A program made the position numbers and the translations under genes. Below, one piece after another: positions 32,840 to 43,047 of a DNA stretch of 48,398 bases; the first letter of the stretch is position 1; the number at the start of each line of letters is the position of its first letter. The stretch covers positions 1-48,398 of the forward strand of contig NZ_LZKK01000022.1 in NCBI RefSeq assembly GCF_001672815.1. Reading direction: 5' to 3'. The notes beneath the pieces were generated by a model. It worked only from the letters and a program-made list of their open reading frames with translations. It ran no database searches and was not told the DNA's origin. The stretch comes from Mycobacterium sp. E796 (GTDB taxonomy: Bacteria; Actinomycetota; Actinomycetes; Mycobacteriales; Mycobacteriaceae).

Positions 32840-34327
32840 GTGTCAGGCCCAGCCAGAACCGCACGCACCGACGTCGTGCTGGTCGGCGCGGGCATCATGA
32901 GCGCCACGCTGGGCGCATTGCTGCATCGTCTGGAACCCGACTGGTCGATCACGCTGATCGAGCGGCTGGACGCTGTCGCCGCCGAGAGCAGCAGCCCCTG
33001 GAACAACGCCGGCACCGGGCACTCCGCGCTGTGCGAGCTGAACTACACGCCGGAGAACCCCGACGGCTCGATCGACATCACCAAAGCCGTTCGCATCAAC
33101 GAGCAGTTCCAGATGACCCGCCAATTCTGGGCGTACGCCGTCGAGAACGGCATCCTGACCGACCGCGGCTTCCTCAACCCGGTCCCGCACGTCAGCTTCG
33201 CGCGGGGGGCGCGGCGCGTGGACTACCTGCGGCGCCGGCAGCGCGCGCTGGCCGGTAACCCGCTGTTCGCGCGCACCGAATTGATCGACGACCCGGACGA
33301 TTTCGCCCGGCGCCTACCTTTCATGGCCGCCAAACGCGACTTCTCCGAGCCGACCGCCCTCAACTGGGCCGCCGACGGCACCGACGTCGACTTCGGTTCG
33401 CTGGCACGACAACTCGTCGGCTACTGCGTGCGGGGCGGTGCGACGGCGCTGTTCGGTCACGAGGTCCGCAACCTGACCCGCCAATCCGACGGCAGCTGGA
33501 CGCTGCTGGTCCGCAACCGCCGCACGGGCGAAAGGCGCCGGCTCAACGCCAAATTCGTGTTCGTCGGCGCCGGGGGAGACGCGCTGCCGCTGCTGCAGAA
33601 GTCGGGCATCAAGGAGGTCAAGGGGTACGCCGGCTTCCCGATCGGCGGCCGGTTCCTGCGCGCCGACAACTCGGCGCTCACCGCCGCGCACCGCGCCAAG
33701 GTGTACGGCGCCCCGGCGCCGGGCGCGCCGCCGCTGGGTGCGCTGCATCTGGACCTTCGGTTCGTCAACGGCAAGTCGTGGCTGGTGTTCGGGCCGTTCG
33801 CCGGCTGGTCGCCGAAGTTCTTGAAGCACGGTCATTTCACCGATCTGCCCCGCTCGGTCAAGCCGGACAACCTGGTGTCGATGCTCGGCGTCGGGGTCAC
33901 GCAGCTGACGCTGCTCAACTACCTGATCGGCCAGCTGCGGCTCTCCGAACCCGACCGGGTGCGCGCGCTGCGCGAATTCGCGCCCAGTGCAACCGATTCG
34001 GACTGGGAGCTCACGGTGGCCGGCCAGCGGGTTCAGGTGATCCGCCGCGACAGGCGCCGCGGCGGGGCGCTCGACTTCAACACCACCGTGCTCAGCGCCG
34101 AGGACGGCAGCATCGCCGGCCTGCTGGGCGGCTCGCCGGGGGCGTCCACCGCGGTGCCGGCCATGCTCGACGTTCTGCAGCGCTGCTTCGCCGACCGGTA
34201 TGCCTCGTGGTTGCCGGCGCTCAAGGAGATGGTGCCGTCGCTGGGGACGGAGCTGTCCCGGGAGCCCGCGCTGTTCGAGGCCGTCTGGTCATGGGGGACC
34301 AAGGCGCTAGGGCTGGGGGCATCGTGA
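32840..34327 (+). CDS. mqo: Malate:quinone oxidoreductase
   Basis: A 495-residue FAD-dependent enzyme that oxidises malate to oxaloacetate and passes electrons to the quinone pool at the membrane. The N-terminal dinucleotide site reads [13 protein letters not shown], followed by [11 protein letters not shown] and the family segment [33 protein letters not shown] and [17 protein letters not shown] are further Mqo signatures. It is orthologous to Rv2852c. It starts with GTG 32840, divergent from the hydrolase. The PE_PGRS gene I recall between Rv2854 and Rv2852c in M. tuberculosis is absent here. Confidence 0.95.
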   Translation: MSGPARTARTDVVLVGAGIMSATLGALLHRLEPDWSITLIERLDAVAAESSSPWNNAGTGHSALCELNYTPENPDGSIDITKAVRINEQFQMTRQFWAYAVENGILTDRGFLNPVPHVSFARGARRVDYLRRRQRALAGNPLFARTELIDDPDDFARRLPFMAAKRDFSEPTALNWAADGTDVDFGSLARQLVGYCVRGGATALFGHEVRNLTRQSDGSWTLLVRNRRTGERRRLNAKFVFVGAGGDALPLLQKSGIKEVKGYAGFPIGGRFLRADNSALTAAHRAKVYGAPAPGAPPLGALHLDLRFVNGKSWLVFGPFAGWSPKFLKHGHFTDLPRSVKPDNLVSMLGVGVTQLTLLNYLIGQLRLSEPDRVRALREFAPSATDSDWELTVAGQRVQVIRRDRRRGGALDFNTTVLSAEDGSIAGLLGGSPGASTAVPAMLDVLQRCFADRYASWLPALKEMVPSLGTELSREPALFEAVWSWGTKALGLGAS

Positions 34328-34385
34328 GTCGCGCCGGCGACGATGCAATGGGGGCACCTGCCGCTTGCGGGGGAGAGTGGCGCCA

Positions 34386-34856
34386 ATGACGGAAGCGCTG
34401 CGCCGCGCCTGGTCCAAAGACCTTGACGCCGCCACCCTTTACGAGCTGCTCAAGCTGCGAGTGGAGGTGTTCGTCGTCGAGCAGGCCTGCCCGTACCCGG
34501 AGCTGGACGGGCGCGACCTGCTCGCCGAAACCCGGCACTTCTGGCTGGAAACGCCCGACGGCGAGGTGATCTGCACGTTGCGGTTGATGGAGGAGCACGC
34601 CGGCGGCGAGAAGGCTTTTCGGCTCGGGCGCCTGTGCACCAAACGCAGCGCCCGCGGCCAGGGTCACACCACCCGGTTGCTGCGCGCCGCGCTGGCCGAG
34701 GTCGGCGATTACCCCTGCCGCATCGACGCGCAGGCCTACCTGGCCGACATGTACGCCCAGCACGGATTCGTGCGGGCCGGTGACGATTTCGTCGACGACG
34801 GCATCCCGCACATTCCGATGGTGCGTCCGGGCTCCGGTCTGGCGGAGGCGCCGTGA
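34386..34856 (+). CDS. GNAT-family N-acetyltransferase (ElaA-like)
   Basis: A 156-residue GNAT similar to ElaA and to Rv2851c. It has the N-terminal [27 protein letters not shown] segment typical of ElaA and the acetyl-CoA loop [17 protein letters not shown]. The C-terminal part [29 protein letters not shown] completes the fold. The acceptor is unknown. ATG 34386 is chosen over an upstream in-frame start because the family sequence begins there. The stop overlaps the GTG of the chelatase-like gene by 4 bases. Confidence 0.9.
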   Translation: MTEALRRAWSKDLDAATLYELLKLRVEVFVVEQACPYPELDGRDLLAETRHFWLETPDGEVICTLRLMEEHAGGEKAFRLGRLCTKRSARGQGHTTRLLRAALAEVGDYPCRIDAQAYLADMYAQHGFVRAGDDFVDDGIPHIPMVRPGSGLAEAP

Positions 34857-36685
34857 AGCCGTATCCGTTCAGCGCGATCGTCGGGCACGACCAACTGCGG
34901 CTGGCCCTGCTGCTGTGTGCCGTGCGCCCGGAGATCGGCGGCGCGCTGATCCGCGGCGAGAAGGGCACCGCCAAGTCGACGGCCGTGCGCGGGCTGGCCG
35001 GGCTGCTTTCTGCCGCGACCGGAAACGGGGAGCGCGCCGGCCTCGTCGAAATGCCGCTCGGCGCAACCGAAGACCGGGTGATCGGCTCGCTGGACCTGCA
35101 GCGCGTGCTGCGCGACGGCGAGCACGCGTTCTCCCCGGGGCTGCTGGCGCGCGCCCACGGCGGCGTGCTCTACGTCGACGAGGTGAACCTGCTGCACGAC
35201 CACCTGGTCGACGTGTTGCTCGACGCCGCCGCGATGGGCCGGGTGCACATCGAGCGCGACGGCATCTCCCACTCGCACGAGTCGCGCTTCGTGTTGATCG
35301 GCACCATGAACCCGGAGGAGGGCGAGCTGCGTCCCCAGCTGCTGGACCGGTTCGGCCTCACCGTCGACGTGCGCGCGTCACGCGACGTCGACGTGCGGAT
35401 GCAGGTGGTCCGGCAGCGCATGGCCTACGAGGCGGACCCGGACGCGTTCGCGGCGCGCTACGCCGACGCCGACGCGGAACTGGCCCGCCGGATCGCCGCG
35501 GCCCGGGCCCTCGTCGACCAGGTGTCCTTGCCGGACAACGAATTACGGCGCATCGCCGCCCTGTGCGCGGCGTTCGACGTCGACGGCATGCGGGCGGACC
35601 TGGTCGTGGCCCGCACCGCGGTTGCGCACGCCGCGTGGCGCGGCGCCAGCGCCGTCGAGGAACAGGACATCCGGGTGGCGGCCGAGCTGGCGTTGCCGCA
35701 CCGGCGCCGCCGCGACCCGTTCGACGAGCCCGGCATCGATCGCGACCAGTTGGACGAGGCCCTGGCGCAAGCCGGTTCCGAAGACCCCGAGCACGATCCT
35801 GACCCGCCCGGGGGCGGGCAGGCCGCCGAAGCACCTGCACCGCAAGCGAATTCGAAGCCGGGGTCGTCGTCGATGAAACCGAGCGCACCGCCGTCGTCGA
35901 CGTTTCGCACCCGGGCGTTGACGGTGCCCGGCGTCGGCGAGGGCGCGCCGGGACGGCGGTCGCGGGCGCGCAACACCTCCGGCATGGTGGTGTCCGCCGC
36001 CGACGGCGGCGACACCGCCTCCGGCGCGCACGGGCTGCACCTGTTCGCCACCCTGCTGACGGCCGCGGAGCGCACCGGAACGGCGCCGCTGCGGCCCGGC
36101 CCGCAGGACGTCCGCCGCGCCATCCGCGAAGGGCGCGAAGGCAACCTGGTGATCTTCGTCGTCGACGCGTCGGGCTCGATGGCCGCCCGGGACCGCATGG
36201 CCGCCGTGAGTGGCGCCACCCTGTCACTTCTGCGCGACGCCTACCAGCGCCGGGACAAGGTCGCGGTAATCACCTTCCGCCAACAGCAGGCCCGGCTGTT
36301 GCTGCCGCCGACATCGTCGGCGCACATCGCCGGTCGGCGGCTCGCCCGCTTCGACACCGGCGGCAAGACCCCGCTGGCCGAGGGCCTGCTGGCCGCGCGC
36401 GAGCTGATCATCCGGGAAAAGGCGCGCGACCGCGCGCGACGCCCGCTGGTCGTCGTGCTCACCGACGGCCGGGCCACCGCCGGGCCGGACCCGTTGGGGC
36501 GCAGCCGAATAGCGGCGGCCCGGCTGTTCGCCGAAGGTGCCGCCGCGGTGGTCGTGGACTGCGAGACGTCGTACGTGCGGCTGGGGCTGGCCCGCCAACT
36601 CGCGGATCAGCTCGGCGCGCCGGCGGTGCGGCTCGAGCAGTTGCGCGCCGATCACCTGACGCGCGCCGTGCGCGGCGCGGCCTGA
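34853..36685 (+). CDS. AAA+/VWA magnesium- or cobalt-chelatase-like protein
   Basis: A 610-residue BchI-BchD-like fusion matching Rv2850c. The AAA+ half has Walker [10 protein letters not shown] (35-43), Walker [12 protein letters not shown] and sensor [16 protein letters not shown] Pro/Ala-rich acidic linker of about 100 residues ([12 protein letters not shown] onwards) leads to a VWA domain with MIDAS motif D438ASGS and LTDGRA. Because cobO and cobB follow, it may help a CobN-type subunit insert cobalt into the corrin ring; CobN is not in this window. GTG 34853 overlaps the GNAT stop. Confidence 0.92.
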   Translation: MKPYPFSAIVGHDQLRLALLLCAVRPEIGGALIRGEKGTAKSTAVRGLAGLLSAATGNGERAGLVEMPLGATEDRVIGSLDLQRVLRDGEHAFSPGLLARAHGGVLYVDEVNLLHDHLVDVLLDAAAMGRVHIERDGISHSHESRFVLIGTMNPEEGELRPQLLDRFGLTVDVRASRDVDVRMQVVRQRMAYEADPDAFAARYADADAELARRIAAARALVDQVSLPDNELRRIAALCAAFDVDGMRADLVVARTAVAHAAWRGASAVEEQDIRVAAELALPHRRRRDPFDEPGIDRDQLDEALAQAGSEDPEHDPDPPGGGQAAEAPAPQANSKPGSSSMKPSAPPSSTFRTRALTVPGVGEGAPGRRSRARNTSGMVVSAADGGDTASGAHGLHLFATLLTAAERTGTAPLRPGPQDVRRAIREGREGNLVIFVVDASGSMAARDRMAAVSGATLSLLRDAYQRRDKVAVITFRQQQARLLLPPTSSAHIAGRRLARFDTGGKTPLAEGLLAARELIIREKARDRARRPLVVVLTDGRATAGPDPLGRSRIAAARLFAEGAAAVVVDCETSYVRLGLARQLADQLGAPAVRLEQLRADHLTRAVRGAA

Positions 36686-36701
36686 GCGAGGATAAGCCCC
36701 C

Positions 36702-37316
36702 ATGCCACAAGGGAAACCGCTCGAAGTGCCCGACGACGGCCTGACCACCCGGGCGCGGCGCAACACGCCCGTGCTGGCGGTGCACACCGGCGCGGGCAAG
36801 GGAAAGTCGACGGCGGCATTCGGCATGGCGTTGCGGGCGTGGAACGCCGGCCTGCGGGTGGCCGTGTTCCAATTCGTCAAGAGCGCGAAGTGGAAGGTGG
36901 GCGAGGAGGCGGCGTTCGCCCGGCTCGGCGAGCTGCACGGCCGCGACGGCGCCGGCGGAGCGGTCGAATGGCACAAGATGGGGGCCGGCTGGTCCTGGAC
37001 GCGCAAGGCCGGCAGCGAAATCGACCACGCGGCGGCCGCGGCCGACGGTTGGGCCGAGATCGCGCGCCGGCTGGCCGCCCAGCGCCACGACTTCTACTTG
37101 CTGGACGAATTCACCTATCCACTCAAGTGGGGCTGGGTCGACGTCGACGACGTGGTCGACGCCCTGCTGGCCAGGCCCGGCCACCAGCACGTGGTGATCA
37201 CCGGTCGCGACGCCCCCCAGCGGCTGGTCGACGCCGCCGATCTGGTCACCGAGATGACCAAGGTCAAGCACCCGATGGATGCGGGCCGCAAGGGGCAGAA
37301 GGGCATCGAGTGGTGA
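36702..37316 (+). CDS. cobO: Cob(I)alamin adenosyltransferase
   Basis: A 204-residue CobA/CobO/BtuR-family enzyme that adds the 5'-deoxyadenosyl group to the reduced corrin cobalt. It has an N-terminal P-loop variant HTGAGKGKSTAAFG, the VFQFVKSAKWKVGEE segment, DFYLLDEFTYPLKWGWVD and VVITGRDAPQRLVDAADLVTEM. It is orthologous to Rv2849c. It starts 16 bases after the chelatase-like gene and is followed by cobB after a 94-base spacer. Confidence 0.95.
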   Translation: MPQGKPLEVPDDGLTTRARRNTPVLAVHTGAGKGKSTAAFGMALRAWNAGLRVAVFQFVKSAKWKVGEEAAFARLGELHGRDGAGGAVEWHKMGAGWSWTRKAGSEIDHAAAAADGWAEIARRLAAQRHDFYLLDEFTYPLKWGWVDVDDVVDALLARPGHQHVVITGRDAPQRLVDAADLVTEMTKVKHPMDAGRKGQKGIEW

Positions 37317-37351
37317 GCGTCCCCGCCTGGTCCGGCGAGGGCGCGTGTTTG

Positions 37352-37368
37352 TACGGCGACACGCCGTA
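37352..37368. repeat. Perfect short hairpin in the cobO-cobB spacer
   Basis: TACGGCG-ACA-CGCCGTA forms a seven-pair stem with a three-base loop. It occupies the middle of the 94-base gap and is not followed by a U-tract. I found no cobalamin-riboswitch B12 box nearby. It may be an RNA-processing or attenuation stem. Confidence 0.55.
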
Positions 37369-37410
37369 TTCGGTGTCATTTTGCGCGCGCTCGCGGCACC
37401 GGAACCGGCG

Positions 37411-38781
37411 ATGACGCCGGTCCCCGCGGTGGTCATCGCCGCGCCGGCGTCGGGAAGCGGAAAGACCACCGTCGCAACGGGTTTGATCGGTGCTCTGCGC
37501 GAGGCGGGCCATGCCGTCGCGCCGTTCAAGGTCGGCCCCGACTTCATCGACCCCGGCTACCACGGCCTGGCCGCCGGGCGCCCCGGCCGCAACCTCGATC
37601 CGGTGTTGGTGGGGGAGCGGCTCATCGGCCCGCTGTACGCGCACGGGACCGCCGGCGCCGACATCGCCGTCATCGAGGGCGTGATGGGGCTCTTCGACGG
37701 GCGCATCGGAACGACCGCGCCCGCGGCGGGCTCCACCGCCCACGTCGCCGGCCTACTGGGCACCCCGGTGATCCTGGTGGTCGACGCGCGCGGCCAGAGC
37801 CACAGCATCGCCGCGCTGCTGCACGGGTTTTCGACCTTCGACGCCGCCACCCGCATCCGCGGCGTGATCCTCAACCGGGTCGGGTCGCCCCGCCACGAGC
37901 AGGTGCTGCGACAGGCCTGCGAGCAGGCCGGCGTCCCGGTGTTGGGCGCCATCCCGCGCACCGCCGAATTAGAACTGCCCACAAGGTATCTCGGGCTCGT
38001 CACGGCCGTGGAGTACGGGCGCCGTGCGCACGACGCGGTGCAGGCGATGACCGCCCTGGTCGCCCGCCACGTCGATCTGGCCGCCGTGGTGGCGGCCGCC
38101 CGCTGTGGCTGCGCGGACGCGCCGTGGGATCCCGCCGCGGCGGTGGGCGAGACGCCGGCCGCGCGCGCCACCGTCGCCGTGGCGGCCGGAAAGGCGTTCA
38201 GCTTCGGCTATGCCGAGCACGCGGAGCTGCTGCGCGCCGCCGGCGCCGACGTCGCCGAGTTCGACCCGCTCGTCGACGCGTTGCCCGACGGCACCGACGC
38301 GGTCCTGTTGCCCGGCGGCTTTCCCGAGCAGTTCACCGCGGAGCTGTCCGCCAACGGCGTTGTCCGCCGCCAGATCAACGAGCTGGCCGCCGCTGGGGGG
38401 CCCGTGCACGCCGAATGCGCCGGGCTGATCTACCTGGCCTCAGAACTCGACGGGCAACCGATGTGTGGGGTGCTGGCCGGGTCGGCGCACTTCACGCCGC
38501 ACCTCACGCTGGCCTACCGTGAGGCCGTCGCGGTGGTGGATTCGCCGCTGTATTCCGTCGGCGAGCGGGTGGTCGGGCACGAATTTCACCGGACCGCAGT
38601 GACTTTCGCCCAGAGCTACCAGCCGGCGTGGGTGTACCAGGGTGATCAGGTCCAGGCCGTCTCCGACGGCGCGGTGCTCGCCGGCGTGCACGCGTCGTAC
38701 CTGCACACCCACCCGGCCGCCGCGCCGGGCGCCGTGGCGCGCTTCGTCGCCCGCGCCGGCCGGCCGTCGAGCACCCCTTAG
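37411..38781 (+). CDS. cobB: Hydrogenobyrinic/cobyrinic acid a,c-diamide synthase
   Basis: A 456-residue CobB/CbiA enzyme that amidates the a and c side chains of the corrin ring. It has the P-loop APASGSGKTT near residues 9-18, APFKVGPDFIDPGYH, IEGVMGLFDG, and a C-terminal GATase domain with Cys336 in HAECAGLIYL and the His pair region VVGHEFHRTAV. It is orthologous to Rv2848c. ATG 37411 is chosen because the sequence upstream in this frame is the intergenic spacer with its hairpin. cysG follows 44 bases later. Confidence 0.95.
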   Translation: MTPVPAVVIAAPASGSGKTTVATGLIGALREAGHAVAPFKVGPDFIDPGYHGLAAGRPGRNLDPVLVGERLIGPLYAHGTAGADIAVIEGVMGLFDGRIGTTAPAAGSTAHVAGLLGTPVILVVDARGQSHSIAALLHGFSTFDAATRIRGVILNRVGSPRHEQVLRQACEQAGVPVLGAIPRTAELELPTRYLGLVTAVEYGRRAHDAVQAMTALVARHVDLAAVVAAARCGCADAPWDPAAAVGETPAARATVAVAAGKAFSFGYAEHAELLRAAGADVAEFDPLVDALPDGTDAVLLPGGFPEQFTAELSANGVVRRQINELAAAGGPVHAECAGLIYLASELDGQPMCGVLAGSAHFTPHLTLAYREAVAVVDSPLYSVGERVVGHEFHRTAVTFAQSYQPAWVYQGDQVQAVSDGAVLAGVHASYLHTHPAAAPGAVARFVARAGRPSSTP

Positions 38782-38825
38782 AACGATGGTGTCGACCCGC
38801 TGGCGGTCGACACTAGGCTTGCCGC

Positions 38826-40022
38826 GTGACCGACAACGCCTACCTGGCCGGGCTGCGGCTGGCCGGCAAGAAGGTCGTCGTGGTCGGCGGCGGGACCGTC
38901 GCTCAGCGCCGGTTGCCCCTGCTCATCGCCAGCGGCGCCGACGTACACGTCATCACGCGCACCGCCACCCCGGCCGTCGAGGCGATGAGCGGAATCGTCC
39001 TGTCGGTGCGCGAATACCGCGACGGCGACCTCGACGGCGCCTGGTACGCGATCGCGGCCACCGACGACGCCCGGGTGAACGCCGCCGTCGTCGCCGAGGC
39101 CGAACGCAACCAGATCTTCTGCGTCCGCGCGGACATCGCCGTCGAGGGAACCGCGGTCACCCCGGCGACCTTCAGCTACGCCGGCCTGTCGGTCGGGGTG
39201 CTGGCCGGCGGCGAGCACCGCCGGTCCGCGGCCATCCGGTCGGCCATCCGGGAGGCCCTGCAGCAGGGGGTCATCACGGCCGAGAGCTCCGACGTGGTGC
39301 GCGGCGGGGTGGCGCTGATCGGCGGCGGCCCCGGCGACCCCGAACTGATCACCGTGCGCGGGCGGCGGCTGCTCGCCCAGGCCGACGTCGTGGTCGCCGA
39401 CCGGCTAGCGCCGCCGGAACTGCTCGCGGAGCTGCCGCCGCACGTGGAGGTCATCGACGCGGCCAAGATCCCGTACGGGCGCGCCATGGCCCAGGACGCG
39501 ATCAACCACGTCATGATCGAGCGGGCCCGGTCCGGCAGCTTCGTCGTGCGCCTCAAGGGCGGGGACCCCTTCGTCTTCGCGCGCGGATATGAGGAGGTGC
39601 TGGCATGCGCCGAGGCCGGAATTCCGGTCACCGTGGTGCCCGGTGTGACAAGTGCCATAGGCGTGCCCGCGCTGGCGGGCGTTCCGGTCACGCATCGGGC
39701 GATAAATCACGAGTTCGTGGTGGTCAGCGGGCACGTTGCGCCGGGCCACCCCGAATCGTTAGTGAATTGGGATGCATTGGCCGCGATGCGGGGCACCATC
39801 GTTTTGCTGATGGCCGTCGAACGCATCGAGCAGTTCGTCGACGTGCTGCTGAAGGGCGGCCGACCTGCGGATACGCCGGTGCTGGTGGTCCAGCACGGGA
39901 CAACCGCAGCTCAGCACACGTTGCGGGCCACCCTCGCCGACACGCCGGAAAAGATCCGCGCCGAGGGGATCCGACCTCCGGCGATCATCGTGATCGGGGC
40001 CGTAGCTGCGTTCGGCGTTTAA
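38826..40022 (+). CDS. cysG: Siroheme synthase / uroporphyrin-III C-methyltransferase
   Basis: A 398-residue CysG-type fusion, orthologous to Rv2847c. The N-terminal Rossmann part (VVVVGGGTVAQRRLPLL) is the precorrin-2 dehydrogenase/ferrochelatase module; from about residue 160 the SUMT methyltransferase domain follows (LIGGGPGDPELITVRGRRLL, VRLKGGDPFVFARGYEE, VPGVTSAIGVPAL). It makes precorrin-2 for both siroheme and cobalamin. It is shorter than the 457 residues of E. coli CysG, as expected for the mycobacterial form. GTG 38826 gives the family N-terminus. Confidence 0.94.
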   Translation: MTDNAYLAGLRLAGKKVVVVGGGTVAQRRLPLLIASGADVHVITRTATPAVEAMSGIVLSVREYRDGDLDGAWYAIAATDDARVNAAVVAEAERNQIFCVRADIAVEGTAVTPATFSYAGLSVGVLAGGEHRRSAAIRSAIREALQQGVITAESSDVVRGGVALIGGGPGDPELITVRGRRLLAQADVVVADRLAPPELLAELPPHVEVIDAAKIPYGRAMAQDAINHVMIERARSGSFVVRLKGGDPFVFARGYEEVLACAEAGIPVTVVPGVTSAIGVPALAGVPVTHRAINHEFVVVSGHVAPGHPESLVNWDALAAMRGTIVLLMAVERIEQFVDVLLKGGRPADTPVLVVQHGTTAAQHTLRATLADTPEKIRAEGIRPPAIIVIGAVAAFGV

Positions 40023-40055
40023 AAGATTCTTAAGATTACTGTAAGGTAACCCATT

Positions 40056-41648
40056 ATGACGGCTCTCAACGACGCAGAGCGCGCGGCCCAAAACTGGACC
40101 TCCGCACGCCCCGATCGTCCGGCCCCGGTGCGCGCTACGCCGCCGGCGGAGACCGCCTCCGCACGTATCGGCAGGTATTCGCCTACGTGGCTGCCTTCGT
40201 GGCGCTTCATCGCGGCCGTGATCGCGATCGGTGGCATGCAGCTGCTGGCGACCATGGACAGCACCATCGCCATCGTGGCGCTGCCCCGGATCCAGAACGA
40301 CCTGAGCCTCTCCGACGCCGGGCGCAGCTGGGTGATCACCGCGTACGTGCTGACGTTCGGCGGGCTGATGCTGCTGGGTGGTCGCCTCGGCGACACCATC
40401 GGGCGCAAGCGCACGTTCATCGTCGGCGTCGCGCTGTTCACCATCTCCTCCGTGCTGTGCGCGGTCGCCTGGGACGAGGCGACCATGGTCATCGCCCGGC
40501 TGCTGCAGGGCATCGGCTCGGCCATCGCGTCGCCGACCGGTCTGGCGCTGGTGGCCACCACCTTCCCGAAGGGTCCGGCTCGTAACGCCGCGACGGCCGT
40601 GTTCGCCGCGATGACCGCGATCGGCTCCGTGATGGGCCTCGTCGTCGGCGGCGCGCTGACCGAGCTGTCCTGGCGGCTGGCCTTCCTGGTGAACGTGCCG
40701 ATCGGGCTGGTGATGATCTACCTGGCCCGCACCGCGCTGCGCGAAACCAACCGGGAGCGGATGAAGCTGGACGCGACCGGCGCCATGCTGGCCACGCTGG
40801 CTTGCACCGCCGCCGTCTTCGCCTTCTCGATGGGCCCGGAGAAGGGCTGGGTCTCGGTCACCACCATCGGCTCGGCCGCGGTGGCCCTGGCGGCCGCCCT
40901 CGCCTTCATCGTCGTCGAGCGCACCGCCGAGAACCCCGTCGTTCCGTTCGAGCTGTTCCGCGACCGCAACCGGCTGGTCACGTTCGCGGCGATCTTCCTG
41001 GCCGGCGGACTCATGTTCAGCCTGACGGTGTGCATCGGCCTGTACGTGCAGGACATCCTCGGCTACAGCGCGCTGCGGGCGGGTGTCGGCTTCATCCCGT
41101 TCGTCATCGCGATGGGCATCGGCCTCGGTCTGTCGTCGCAGCTGGTGTCGCGGTTCTCACCGCGGGTGCTGACGATCGGCGGCGGGCTCCTGCTCTTCTG
41201 GGCGATGATCTACGGCTCGCTTTTCATGCACCGCGGCGTGCCGTACTTCCCCAACCTGGTGCTGCCGATCATCGTGGGCGGGATCGGGATCGGCATTTGC
41301 GTGGTTCCGCTGACCCTGTCGGCGATCGCCGGTGTCGGCTTCGACCAGATCGGCCCGGTGTCGGCGATCGCGCTGATGCTGCAGAGCCTGGGCGGCCCGC
41401 TGGTGCTGGCCGTCATCCAGGCCGTGATCACCTCGCGCACGCTGTACCTGGGCGGCACCACCGGCCCGGTGAAGTTCATGAACACCGCGCAGTTGCAGGC
41501 CCTCGACCACGGCTATACCTACGGGTTGCTGTGGGTGGCCGGCGTGGCCGTCATCGTCGGCGGCGCGGCGCTGCTCATCGGCTACACCCCCGAGCAGGTC
41601 GCCCACGCGCAAGAGGTCAAGGACGCGCTCGACGCCGGCGAGCTCTAG
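40056..41648 (+). CDS. efpA: MFS multidrug efflux transporter EfpA
   Basis: A 530-residue major facilitator of the 14-span DHA2 family, orthologous to Rv2846c. After a cytoplasmic N-terminus of about 50 residues, the first span includes GGMQLLATMDSTIAIVALP; motif A is GRLGDTIGRKRTF, and GIGSAIASPTGLALVA follows. In M. tuberculosis EfpA is essential or important and linked to lipid and drug export. The 33 bases upstream are unusually AT-rich, with TAAGAT at 40031-40036 as a possible -10 and GTAAGG as ribosome-binding site before ATG 40056. Confidence 0.95.
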   Translation: MTALNDAERAAQNWTSARPDRPAPVRATPPAETASARIGRYSPTWLPSWRFIAAVIAIGGMQLLATMDSTIAIVALPRIQNDLSLSDAGRSWVITAYVLTFGGLMLLGGRLGDTIGRKRTFIVGVALFTISSVLCAVAWDEATMVIARLLQGIGSAIASPTGLALVATTFPKGPARNAATAVFAAMTAIGSVMGLVVGGALTELSWRLAFLVNVPIGLVMIYLARTALRETNRERMKLDATGAMLATLACTAAVFAFSMGPEKGWVSVTTIGSAAVALAAALAFIVVERTAENPVVPFELFRDRNRLVTFAAIFLAGGLMFSLTVCIGLYVQDILGYSALRAGVGFIPFVIAMGIGLGLSSQLVSRFSPRVLTIGGGLLLFWAMIYGSLFMHRGVPYFPNLVLPIIVGGIGIGICVVPLTLSAIAGVGFDQIGPVSAIALMLQSLGGPLVLAVIQAVITSRTLYLGGTTGPVKFMNTAQLQALDHGYTYGLLWVAGVAVIVGGAALLIGYTPEQVAHAQEVKDALDAGEL

Positions 41649-41655
41649 CCCGGAT

Positions 41656-42891
41656 CTAGGCCGCAAACGGCCACACCAGTTGACGCAAATATCCCGCGGG
41701 TTCGCCCTCGTCGATGCCGTACTGCGCGGGCCAGCCGTGCGCGGGTAGGTACAGGGTGCCGAACAGCGCGTCGACGGCCGGGAACTCCCCGGCGTAGTTG
41801 GAGTTGTACGCCCGGGGATCGCGGGCGTGATGCCAATGGTGGAACTGCGGGGTCGCGATCACCCACCTCAGCGGGCCGAACGTGAGCCGCACATTGGCGT
41901 GGATGAAAATCGCCTGCAGCGTGGTCAGCACGACGAAGGCGCCCAGGCTGATTCGACCGAACCCCAACGCATACAGCGGCAGCACCGCGCAGGAGCGGAT
42001 GAAGATCTGATCCAGCGGATGCAGGTGGCTGGCGGCGAGCCAGTCCATTTCGCGGATGCTGTGGTGCACGCGGTGGAACCGCCACAACAGCGGAACCTCG
42101 TGCGCCGCACGGTGCCCCGCGTAGCCGCCCACCGTGGCGATCGCCAGCGCGGCGACGATCTGGGCCCAGCCCGGACTCGCGGCAATCGCGGAGCGGACGG
42201 GCGGGGGGACGAAGGCCCGCAGGACGGTGCCGACCACCACCACCGCGACGACGGTCCCGACCTTGAGCGCGGCCCCGTTGACCAGGTAGTGCACCAGGTC
42301 GGTACGCCATCCCGCCCGCAGAATCCGGCGCGGCCGCAGCGCGAACAGCCGCTCGAGCGGAATGAAGATGACCGCCAGCACGACCATCCCGATCACGATT
42401 CCGCCGCGCACGGACAGGGCGGCCAACACCAGCGCCGACGTGAGGAGAACCAGGACGACGCCACCGAGGCCCGGCCTGACCCCGTCTGACCCGCTCGGGA
42501 CCCCGGCCGTCGCCGTCAACGGCTGGACCGAACGGGCCGGCCTGCCCAGCCGGCCCCACGCCGCGAGCACGCCGGCCGCCACCACCACCCCCGCGACACC
42601 GGCGGCCGGTCGCTGGGTCGCCAGCGCGATCGCGCCGATCAGCAGAACCGACTGGACGGCCAGGCCGGCCACGCCCAACACCCGTCGGCCCTGCAGCAGC
42701 CGCGTCGCGTGCCGGCCCACTAGCGCCGCCGCGCCGAGCAGGGCCAGCGTCAGCAATCCGGCGCTGTGGGCCGCGACAGCCGTTGCGGCGCAGAGGATTC
42801 CGATCAGCTCGAGCAAATACAAGGCGGTCAAGGTCGCCAGCAGGGGCCGGCTCCGGTGACCGGAGCCCCCGCCCGTCGCGGACGTGCCCAT
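41656..42891 (-). CDS. Sterol desaturase/fatty acid hydroxylase-family membrane protein
   Basis: A 411-residue membrane protein. The N-terminal 170 residues are a chain of hydrophobic spans rich in Ala, Val and Leu. The C-terminal half is a fatty acid hydroxylase superfamily domain with the di-iron histidine clusters HRAAHE, HRVHHS and HHWHHA plus a further His in SHLHPLDQ. Such enzymes oxidise or desaturate lipids. The start ATG 42891 is preferred; an in-frame ATG at 42987 would add a basic, unmatched N-terminus. Convergent with efpA (7-base gap). I do not recall this gene between efpA and proS in M. tuberculosis, so it may be lineage-specific. Confidence 0.87.
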   Translation of the reverse strand: MGTSATGGGSGHRSRPLLATLTALYLLELIGILCAATAVAAHSAGLLTLALLGAAALVGRHATRLLQGRRVLGVAGLAVQSVLLIGAIALATQRPAAGVAGVVVAAGVLAAWGRLGRPARSVQPLTATAGVPSGSDGVRPGLGGVVLVLLTSALVLAALSVRGGIVIGMVVLAVIFIPLERLFALRPRRILRAGWRTDLVHYLVNGAALKVGTVVAVVVVGTVLRAFVPPPVRSAIAASPGWAQIVAALAIATVGGYAGHRAAHEVPLLWRFHRVHHSIREMDWLAASHLHPLDQIFIRSCAVLPLYALGFGRISLGAFVVLTTLQAIFIHANVRLTFGPLRWVIATPQFHHWHHARDPRAYNSNYAGEFPAVDALFGTLYLPAHGWPAQYGIDEGEPAGYLRQLVWPFAA

Positions 42892-43047
42892 GCGCGTCAA
42901 CGTATCGCGCGCCGCTGAGGAGAAGCTGAGTTTCCGGGCACATGAGGCGACGATTTTCGGCAGGCCCACGCCACTGGCTACTTCCATGGCCTGTGTCCTC
43001 AGCAGGCCGTCCCGGCCTGCATCGTCGCCAGGCTAGGCTGGCCCGCT

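Noticed and set aside
37317..37410. Cobalamin riboswitch before cobB
   Set aside because: The spacer is too short and no B12-box-like sequence or multi-stem layout is seen.
40023..40055. IdeR/DtxR box before efpA
   Set aside because: Only GGTAAC resembles part of the consensus; the symmetric half is missing.
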